Positions 54,701 to 64,000 of a stretch of 64,000 bases of DNA are shown here, piece after piece. This stretch comes from Amoebidium appalachense. Lineage: Eukaryota; Ichthyosporea. Numbering within the stretch: position 1 is the first letter of the stretch; each line of letters opens with the position of its first letter. The notes beneath the pieces are model-generated. The model did no database searches. It saw only the letters and a list, made by a program, of their open reading frames with translations, and was not told the origin of the DNA. A program made the position numbers and the translations under genes. The stretch lies in assembly GCA_963693365.1 (NCBI GenBank), contig CAVNZM010000009.1, forward strand, positions 6,200,001 through 6,264,000, written 5' to 3'.

Positions 54701-55435
54701 TCTTCCACCATGACGAGCAGCACCAACACCCTGCTCTAGTGTCCTCTACCATGCCGAGCAGCACCAACACCCTGCTCTAGTGTCTTCTACCATGCCGAGC
54801 AGCACCATCACCCTGCTCTAGTGTCTTCTACCATGCCGAGCAGCACCATCACCCTGCTCTAGTGTCTTCTACCATGCCGAGCAACACCAACACCCTGCTC
54901 TAGTGTCTTCTACCATGCCGAGCAGCACCATCACCCTGCTCTAGTCTTCTACCATGCCGAGCAGCACCATCACCCTGCTCTAGTGTCTTCTACCATGCCG
55001 AGCAGCACCATCACCCTGCTCTAGTGTCTTCTACCATGCCGAGCAACACCAACACCCTGCTCTAGTGTCTTCTACCATGCCGAGCAGCACCATCACCCTG
55101 CTCTAGTCTTCTACCATGCCGAGCAGCACCAACACCCTGCTCTAGTGTCTTCTACCATGCCGAGCAGCACCAACACCCTGCTCTAGTGTCTTCTACCATG
55201 CCGAGCAGCACCAACACCCTGCTCTAGTGTCTTCTACCATGCCGAGCAGCACCAACACCCTGCTCTATTGTCTTCTACCATGCCGAGCAGCACCAACACC
55301 CTGCTCTAGTGTCTTCTACCATGCCGAGCAGCACCAACACCCTGCTCTAGTCTTCTACCATGCCGAGCAGCACCAACACACTGCTCTTCTTTCTTTCTTT
55401 TCCACCATGCAGAGCAGCACGAACACACTGCTTCG
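54701..55435. repeat. 41-bp minisatellite, about 18 copies, with higher-order organisation
   Basis: The unit is ATGCCGAGCAGCACCAACAC followed by CCTGCTCTAGTGTCTTCTACC. Variants include CCATCACC, GAGCAACACC and a 38-bp form lacking TGT. The order (41, 41, 41 with GAGCAAC, 38) from 54833 repeats at 54994, giving a higher-order unit of about 161 bp. The last unit degenerates into CTTTCTTTCTTTT. Confidence 0.95.
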
Positions 55436-55745
55436 TCTTATTGTATTGTTTCTAACTTTCCGAACATTTTTTCTTGCTTATACCCTTTTATTTTCCCCCG
55501 GGTCACTCCTGGCTAGGTGTTGGTTGAAGTGAGTTTGCTCAATCCCCACTAGCGTGACTGCGGCAACCCCGTGGGCTAAGAATTGCCAGAATATGTAGTG
55601 ACAGTCGGGATTATGTATCCTGACTTATAGTTGCACTATGTAGAGAGCACATTCGTGTGTCTACTGTGGAAGACGTTAGCTCCCCTTAGGCAGTGCCTCC
55701 GGGAGTGAAACGGGATAAAATAAATAAAATAAATAAAAAAAATAA
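55436..55745 (+). mobile_element. Possible retroposon 3' end with TAAA-type tail
   Basis: Unique sequence ends GGCAGTGCCTCCGGGAGTGA then AACGGGATAAAATAAATAAAAT..., a small GC hairpin (CTCC.GGGAG) followed by a TAAA-rich tail, as in many LINE/SINE 3' ends. A TGGCTAGGTGTTGG word resembling a tRNA A-box lies at 55510-55523. No second copy is in the window to confirm it. Confidence 0.3.
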
Positions 55746-55780
55746 AACACAAGTAAACAACACAACTAATATACCACCCC

Positions 55781-56122
55781 AAGAGCAACACAGAAACGAA
55801 ACACGGAAACAATAGCAGCCATAGGACAAAGAGCCCCAGACCCACAGGGTCTTGCCTCCATACTTTATTTACCTTAACAGGACAAAGAGCCGGTACCCAC
55901 CTATGGGTGCTAAACATGCACATGATCATTCATGTGCTATAAGAGCAACACAGAAACGAAACACGGAAACAACAGCAGCCATAGGACAAAGAGCCCCAGA
56001 CCCACAGGGTCTTGCCTCCATACTTTATTTACCTTAACAGGACAAAGAGCCGGTACCCACCTATGAAACGAAAAACGGAAACAACAGCAGCCATAGGACA
56101 AAGAGCCGGTACCCACCTCTAG
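55781..56122. repeat. 160-bp tandem duplication plus partial third copy
   Basis: AAGAGCAACACAGAAACGAA starts at 55781 and 55941. A third, internally deleted copy begins near 56065 (AAACGAAAAACGGAAACAAC). Units share CCCCAGACCCACAGGGTC and GGACAAAGAGCCGGTACCC. Confidence 0.92.
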
Positions 56123-56222
56123 ATGATAACGTAGCCTTATAGCTGCTGATGACTTCATGGGCCAACCTTGCCAAAACCTGTAAAGGAACTCGAGCTAAGA
56201 ATTAGCTCATCCTACTTGCGAG

Positions 56223-56226
56223 AAGT

Positions 56227-56262
<36 letters not shown>
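56223..56262. repeat. G homopolymer
   Basis: A G-run of roughly 35 nt in unique DNA. Confidence 0.9.
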
Positions 56263-56265
<3 letters not shown>

Positions 56266-56675
56266 GAGGGGGCTGACTGAGAGTGGCAAAAAAAGAGTCG
56301 ACAGAACCAACCTCAAACATAGTAAGGACGGAAACCCGGACCAGAACTTATGAAGTCTAGAGAAGCAGAAAATAGCTTGAACGATCGGTGGAGGGGACGA
56401 TAGCTATAGTGCTAACAGCAAAAGTAGTCCCCACAGTCGCTGGTTCATGAACGTGAAAGGCAACGTCACGGTGCATCTGCAGCCAGTAGACACACGCATA
56501 CGCACGCACGCACACACACATACACACACACACACACAGACACAGACACAGACATAATCACAGGACGGACACAGACCAGACAGACAAACGCCATATGCAC
56601 AAAAGCAGGCAACACAAAACTAACCTTCAAGAAGAAGCTGCAGCATGCAGCATGGTCCAAAACAATCAGCGCGGT

Positions 56676-56805
56676 GGCTGCGCGATCTGCGGAGGGGATC
56701 TGTGACCAGGCGCTGCGGGAAGGGAACTGCGACCAGGCGACCTGCGGGAAGGGACCTGCGACCAGGCGACCTGCGGGAAAGGACCTGCGGACCTGCGGGA
56801 AGGGG
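56676..56805. repeat. Short tandem repeat (about 27 bp, 3-4 imperfect units)
   Basis: Units of the type GACCTGCGGGAAGGGACCTG followed by CGACCAGGC. The reading frames through it are open on both strands but nothing else supports coding. Confidence 0.8.
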
Positions 56806-57064
56806 GAAGAGAAATGGAGAAAACAACGTGCGTACAGGCTTAAATGGAGAAAAAATTGCAAACCGGATTGGGATTTAGCCAATCACTATTCGCCGCGCCT
56901 GATTAGGAAAAAGATAAAAATAGATTTCGGCTCGCGCGCGCGCGTGCATCAGCTTGGTGCCCTTAGCGCTACCCTTAGTGCCCTTAGTCACAACTATCAG
57001 ACTATATTTACGTGTCCTCCACTTCTTTGTTCTTGACCATTTTTTCGGCATGAAAGGGTTTCTG

Positions 57065-57137
57065 TTACTTCTTGCTGTCCTTCTTAGCGTGCTTGCTTGT
57101 CTTTTTTTCAACATGGGTGTCACTGGCGCTTTCGACT
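57065..57137 (-). CDS. Possible terminal exon, Lys-rich C-terminus of an unknown protein
   Basis: On the minus strand, an acceptor-like TTTCAAAG at the end of a (TG)n/(CA)n stretch is followed by EVESASDTHVEKKTSKHA then KKDSKK and TAA. The composition is like a true basic C-terminal tail. No upstream exon was found before the satellite. The plus strand of the same bases gives a signal-peptide-like MKGFLLLLAVLLSVLACLFF, so one of the two readings is a shadow. Confidence 0.2.
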
Positions 57138-57149
57138 TCTTTGAAATCA

Positions 57150-57151
57150 CA

Positions 57152-57182
<31 letters not shown>

Positions 57183-57723
57183 GCGCGCGCGCGCGCACGC
57201 ACACACACTCACACATGCACACTGCACACACACACACACACACACACACAGGCGCGCACACACAGGCACGCACACACACAGGCGCACACCTACACAACAC
57301 ACACAGCACATGCACACACAAGCGCACACACGCACACACCCTGTTATCCCTGATCATGATGCCCCCTCCCCCCTCCCTCTTCCCCCCCGCGCACCCCCCC
57401 CCCCCCCCCCCCCCCCCACCCACCCCACCCACCCACCTACAAAGACGAAAACATTGTACATGTATTGCATACACAAATATACTCGCACATATACATACAC
57501 ACATTCACTTTAATCTTTCAGGCTACATGTGCAATATACATTAATTATGCACAGTCGATAGAATTCGTTGTGAAACCCCCCCCCCCCCCCCCCCCCCTCC
57601 CCCCCTCCTCGTTCCCCCCATATGCAATGGGGATAATATTGTTTCCCGCTATTAATTAAAAAATCACCGTTCTAACTTCCTAAGACCGAACCACTTGTAA
57701 CACCGACAGTTTCGGTTGTGTGG

Positions 57724-57767
<44 letters not shown>

Positions 57768-57878
57768 CCCACCCACCACCTTACCAATATTGAGGTGTAC
57801 ACTGCCCCCACATCCCCAACTGTGTGCTGAATATCCCGTGCTAGGAAACCAATAACGTGAAAGTAACACATGCCGCAT
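57150..57878. repeat. (CA)n/(CG)n, C-runs and short unique spacers
   Basis: (CG)n at 57169-57196, CA blocks to 57345, and C-runs at 57397-57417, 57577-57597 and 57727-57765. No gene is seen. Confidence 0.8.
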
Positions 57879-60130
57879 GTGGGTAGTTATTGAAAAAACC
57901 AATAATGTCTAGGTAACATACTATGTACATATACTATGCTACCAAGGGGGTTCTATACGAGCTACAACGTTGTGTTTTTTTCGTGTGACCCTCGTACTCC
58001 AGGGGCACATTCACCATCCCCCCCATAAACTTTGTGGTAAAGTTCTCGTGCTAGAAGCTGTTCTGTGGGTAGTTATTGAAAAAACGAATAATGTCTAGGT
58101 AACACATGTACATATGCTATGCTACAAGGGGGGTTCTATTCGAGCTACAATGTTGTGTTTTTTTTGTGTGACCCTCGTACTCCAGGGGCACATTCACCAT
58201 CCCCCCCATAAACTTTGTGGCAAATCTCTCGTGCTAGAGGCTGTTCTGTGGGTAGTTATTGAAAAACCAATAATGTCTAGGTAACGTATGTACATATACT
58301 ATGCTACAAGGGAGGTTCTATACGAGCTACAACGTTGTGTTTTTTTCGTGTGACCCTTGTACTCCAGGGGTACATTCACCATCCCCCCCATAAACTTTGT
58401 GGTAAATGTCTCGTGCTAGAAGCTGTTCTGTGGGTAGTTATTGAAAAAACCAATAATGTCTAGGTAACACATGGACATATACTATGCTACAAGGGGGTTC
58501 TATTCGAGCTACAATGTTGTGTTTTTTTCGTGTGACCCTCGTACTCCAGGGGCCCATTATCCATCCCCCCCATAAACTGTGTGGTAAATTTCTCGTGCTA
58601 GAAGCTGTTCTGTGGGTAGTTATTGAAAAAACGAATAATGTCTAGGTAACATACTATGTACATATACTATGCTACAAGGGGGGTTCTATACGAGCTACAG
58701 CGTTGTGTTTTTTTCGTGTGACCCTCGTACTCCAGGGGCACATTCACCATCCCCCCCCATAAACTTTTTGGTAAATCTCTCGTGCTAGAGGCTGTTCTGT
58801 GGGTAGTTATTGAAAAACCAATAATGTCTAGGTAACATATGTACATATACTATGCTACAAGGGGGGTTCTATACGAGCTACAACGTTGTGTTTTTTTCGT
58901 GTGACCCTCGTACTCCAGGGGCACATTCACCATCCCCCCCATAAACTGTGTGGTAAATGTCTCGTGCTAGAAGCTGTTCTGTGGGTAGTTATCGAAAAAA
59001 CCAATAATGTGTAAGTAACACATGTACATATACTATGCTACAAGGGGGGTTCTATACGAGCTACAACGTTGTGTTTTTTTCGTGTGACCCTCGTACTCCA
59101 GGGGCACATTCACCATCCCCCCCCATAAACTGTGTGGTAAATGTCTCGTGCTAGAAGCTGTTCTGTGGGTAGTTATCGAAAAAACCAATAATGTCTAGGT
59201 AACACATGGACATATACTATGCTACAAGGGGGGTTCTATTCGAGCTACAATGTTGTGTTTTTTTCGTGTGACCCTCGTACTCCAGGGGCACATTATCCAT
59301 CCCCCCCATAAACTGTGTGGTAAATGTCTCGTGCTAGAAGCTGTTCTGTGGGTAGTTATTGAAAAAAAAAATAATGTCTAGGTAACATACTATGTACATA
59401 TACTATGCTACAAGGGGGGTTCTATACGAGCTACAACGTTGTGTTTTTTTCGTGTGACCCTCGTACTCCAAGGGCACATTCACCATCCCCCCCATAAACT
59501 GTGTGGTAAATGTCTCGTGCTAGAAGCTGTTCTGTGGGTAGTTATCGAAAAAACCAATAATGTGTAAGTAACACATGTACATATATTATCAGCTACAAGG
59601 GGGGTTCTATTCGAGCTACAACGTTGTGTTTTTTTCGTGTGACCCTCGTACTCCAGGGGCACATTCACTATCCCCCCATAAACTTTGTGGTAAATTTCTC
59701 GTGCGAGAGGCTGTTCTGTGGGTAGTTATTGAAAAAACCAATAATGTCTAGGTAACACATGAACATATATTATGCTACAAGGGGGGTTCTATTCGAGCTA
59801 CAACGTTGTGTTTTTTTCGTGTGACCCTCGTACTCCAGGGGCACATTCACCATCCCCCCCATAAACTGTGTGGTAAATGTCTCGTGCTAGAAGCTGTTCT
59901 GTGGGTAGTTATTGAAAAAACCAATAATGTGTAAGTAACACATGTACATAAACTATGCTACAAGGGGGGTTCTATTCGAGCTACAACGTTGTGTTTTTTT
60001 CGTGTGGCCCTCGTACTCCAAGGGCACATTCACCATCTCCCCTTATAATTTGTGGTGAATTTATCGTGCTAGAAGCTACTCTGTGGGTAGTTAGTGAAAA
60101 AACCCGATGCTTATAAGTAACGCATGCACA
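57879..60130. repeat. Satellite of about 183 bp, 12-13 head-to-tail monomers
   Basis: GTGGGTAGTTATTGAAAAA starts at 57879, 58065, 58248, 58430, 58612, 58799, 58981, 59165, 59348, 59534, 59718, 59901 and 60083 (spacing 182-187). Each monomer contains GGTAACACATGTACATATAC, CGAGCTACAACGTTGTG, GTGACCCTCGTACTCCAGGGG, CCATCCCCCCCATAAAC and CTCGTGCTAGAAGCTG. Most monomers differ by a few substitutions; the edge monomers are more diverged. No coding potential. Confidence 0.97.
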
Positions 60131-60395
60131 AATTGTCATCATAGCATTACACTACCATAGTAGTTGGTCGACAATAACGATATATTGGGAATGTGGACAC
60201 CATATTGTAAACCAAAAAATAATAACACCATAATATACTACACATACCTAACAATGTATTGTGAATGAATAAAATACTTGCTTACGTGCTGGTAACATAC
60301 GAGAAACAAGGATTCTCTCGCTCTTTTTTTCTTTCTTTTTTGTTTGTTTTTGTGTTTGTGTGTGTGTGTGTGCGTGTGTGTGTGTGTGTGTTTAA

Positions 60396-60426
<31 letters not shown>

Positions 60427-60770
60427 CGTTTTGCAGATATATCGACTAGAGTCCCTCATCAGGGGACACATTCACAGTACTTTATTAAGATCGGCCTTCA
60501 AGGCCAAAAAAGCTCGATCTCGAGTAAGATTAGATAGCATTTTATGAGGCCGGCCAGGCCTTAAATACAAAAAGGAGAAAAAACAACACACAGCTAAACA
60601 TAGATCTAATATTAGCTAAATCAATCGACACACTGGTACATTGCCTGGAGTAAACAGCATCTATCCCACTGGTACATGTACTGTCATCATCCAACCAACA
60701 CCCGTGTAGTACCTTTGTCAAGCGTTCCTACGATACTACATAAGAGAAGAGAGGGTTATATGTGTACGTG
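60131..60770. other. Spacer with AT-rich ATTG-type words, (TG)n and a G-run
   Basis: AT-rich DNA related to the 53-54 kb block (60150-60300), then T-rich DNA, (TG)n and a G-run (60397-60425), then unique DNA. No gene. Confidence 0.6.
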
Positions 60771-61014
60771 TGTACGTGTGTACGTGTGTGTGTATGTGTG
60801 TATGTGTGAGGGAGGGAGGGAGGGAGGGTTGGGAGGGAGGGAGGGAGGGAGGGGGGAGGGAGGGGGGAGGGAGGGAGAGAAAGAGAGAAGGGAGAGAGTG
60901 TGCATGTCTGTATGTGTGTGTGTGTGTGTGTGTGTTTGCGTGTGTGTGTGAGTGCATATGTGAGTGTGCATGTGCATGTGCATGTGCATGTGCATGTGCA
61001 TGTGTGTGTGTATG

Positions 61015-61051
<37 letters not shown>

Positions 61052-61525
61052 GGAGGGAGGGAGGGAGGGAGGGAGGGAGGGAGGGAGGGAGGGAGGGAGG
61101 GAGGGAGGGACGGAGGGAGGGAGGGAGGGATGGTTGGGAGGGAGGGAGGGAGGGGGGAGGGAGGGAGGGAGGGAGGGAGAGAAAGAGAGAGAGACTGTGT
61201 GTGTGTGTGCATATCTGTATGTGTGTGTGTATGTGCGTGTTTGCGTGTGTGCGTGTGTGCATGTGTGAGTGTACATGTGCATGTGTGTGTGTCTGTGTGT
61301 GCATATGTGCATGTGTGTGTGTGTGTGTGTGTATGCGTGTCTGTGTCTGATGTGTGGATGTCTGTGTATGTTGTGTGTGTGTGTATGTCTGTGTGTGTGT
61401 ATGTGCTCAGTTGAAAGGGAAGGGGGGGGAGAGGGGGGATGCACCGTGTGTGTGCATGTGTGCACGTGTGTGTGTGTGTGCTCTGTGGAGAGGGAAGGGG
61501 AGGGGGGAAATGCACCGTGTGTGTG

Positions 61526-61581
<56 letters not shown>

Positions 61582-61724
61582 TTGTGTGTTTGTCTGTGTG
61601 TGCATGTCTGTGTGCGTCGTGTGTGGTGTGTGTGTGTATGTGCATGTCTGTGCATGTGTGCATGTGCTCGGTGGAGAGGGAAGGGCAAGGGGGGGATTCG
61701 TGTCCGTGCATGTGTGCATGTGTG

Positions 61725-61771
<47 letters not shown>

Positions 61772-61994
61772 ATGTATGTGTATGTGCTCAGTTGAGAGGG
61801 AAGGGGGGGGGGGGGGGATGCACCGTGTGTGTGCATGTGTGCACGTGTGTGTGTGTGTGTGCTCTGTGGAGAGGGAAGGGGAGGGGAGGAAATGCACCGT
61901 GTGTGTGCATATGTGTGTGTGTCTCTCTGTATGTGTGTGTGTGTGTGTTGTGTGTTTGTGTGTGTGAGCATGTCTGTGTACGTCGTGTGTGTGT

Positions 61995-62082
<88 letters not shown>

Positions 62083-62223
62083 GGTGTGTGTGTGTGTCCC
62101 GGTGTGCATGTGCGTGTGTGTGTGTGAGTGCATGTTTTTGGAGTGCATGTTTTTGCATTGTGTGCGAGCATGTGGATGCCTTGGTGAGAACAAGATTGGA
62201 CGGTGTCGAATGCTGTGTGTGTT

Positions 62224-62257
<34 letters not shown>

Positions 62258-62290
62258 CTGTGTGCGTGTGTGTTTTTTTGGGGGGAGAGG
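60771..62290. repeat. 1.5-kb TG/GGGA compound array with internal duplications
   Basis: (TG)n alternates with (GGGA)n at 60807-60890 and 61048-61185. ATGTGCTCAGTTG...GATGCACCGTGTGTGTGC recurs at 61401 and 61782 (period 381). Pure (TG)n lies at about 61994-62080. The whole strand is G/T-rich. Confidence 0.95.
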
Positions 62291-63310
<1,020 letters not shown>

Positions 63311-63431
63311 TAAACTTTGATGCGTCTCGGGGACGTGTGTAGGGACTGCGAGTTCTCTTAGATTTGCATTTCAGAATTTTTACTCTATTCCTCCAGGTTT
63401 TTTTTATATTTTTTTTAGGGTTGGGTTGGGT

Positions 63432-63481
<50 letters not shown>

Positions 63482-64000
63482 GTCATTACTTTCCTGTATT
63501 ATCCTTTATGCTACTTCAAGTTTTATACCCTACCGCTTACACAGGATGTAGGCTGGTGAAAGGTTTAATGGTAGGACGTTCGGTGACGTTTGTACCACGG
63601 ACCACGGGAACATCTTCCCCAGGAACAGTATTCAAAACAAAGAACTTTTATATTTTGAGGTGCTAAAAACGTGAGGACCACTTGTTATGGCCGTTGCCCT
63701 TCTCAATCTTGGTACGGAAATGCACCCATATTATACTGCAAATGTATTGTATATGACGTGTGTATATCGTACAGGTACTGGTAGTATATTGATAGTACCT
63801 CCTACGTAATGATTTGTTCGCATTCGAACATACTGGCAGTATATACTGAGACTATAACCAATATATGGTGTCCTTAGCTGTGTCCGTATTGGTGACAGTA
63901 TTATAGATGTATTCGTGACATTGCCAATACCACTTGTGCCTTAGATATTCGCAATAGGATAAAAGTTTTCTTGCTATATCATGTTTATGTCCTACTAATA
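63311..64000. other. Window end: G-run then AT-rich DNA with ATTG words
   Basis: A G-run (about 63435-63479) is followed by unique AT-rich sequence containing GACATTGCCAATACC and TACTGGTAGTATATTGATAG. It resembles the 53-54 kb block. No gene. Confidence 0.6.

Noticed and set aside
54701-55435. Reading frame through the 41-bp repeats as a repetitive protein
   Set aside because: Most units carry an in-frame TAG in CTCTAG and 38-bp units shift the frame; only a short stretch stays open.
57879-60130. Regularly spaced repeats that might suggest a CRISPR array
   Set aside because: The whole 183-bp unit is repeated with no unique spacers, and the host is eukaryotic. It is a satellite.

Overview
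The window is nuclear DNA from an intron-rich eukaryote. Genes are split by GT-AG introns and separated by unusually dense simple repeats: (CA)n, (GA)n, (CTTT)n, and many C or G homopolymers of 20-55 nt. The closest biological fit I can offer is a chromerid or related alveolate alga (Chromera-like). The reasons are a secreted-type EGF/PAN gene of the kind common in apicomplexan relatives, a divergent histone H4 and the low-complexity introns. This assignment is inference only (about 0.4); a stramenopile or other protist is possible.

Layout. (1) 52-4347, + strand: 3' part of a class I sirtuin gene. (2) 6.8-13.6 kb, - strand: an extracellular protein with five clear EGF exons, a PAN/apple exon and a sixth, frameshifted EGF exon, all built as phase-1 modules. 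(3) 17.35-28.48 kb, + strand: a complete 11-exon type I DnaJ/Hsp40 with a mitochondrial-type presequence, 528 aa. (4) 31.38-32.29 kb, - strand: a two-exon divergent histone H4 with a one-base frame problem at its start. (5) 33.6-38.6 and 40.5-44.4 kb, - strand: two diverged tandem paralogues (A and B) sharing promoter boxes, a leader exon, intron positions and exon lengths; the fold is tentatively doublecortin-like. A LINE-like fragment with a poly(A) tail lies between them. (6) 47.4-48.83 kb, - strand: a two-PDZ protein. (7) 49-64 kb: almost gene-free. It holds an AT-rich block with a recurring ATTGCCAAT motif, a 41-bp minisatellite with higher-order structure, a 160-bp duplication, a satellite of about 183 bp in 12-13 copies, and long (TG)n compound arrays.

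Overlaid on the genes is a dispersed element of about 390 bp, seen at roughly ten sites in both orientations. Its 3' end repeatedly runs straight into a poly(C) tract (poly(G) when inverted). Three near-identical copies form a 442-bp tandem array inside the long intron of paralogue A. Other small mobile candidates are a 188-bp terminal-inverted-repeat element at 45.4 kb and a TAAA-tailed retroposon-like segment at 55.5 kb.

The genes do not form a pathway. They are independent housekeeping (sirtuin, DnaJ, H4), signalling/scaffold (PDZ) and surface/adhesion (EGF-PAN) genes. What unites the window is how repeats and genes interact: CA microsatellites form the 3' splice-site tract of at least seven exons, and homopolymers sit directly beside several exons.
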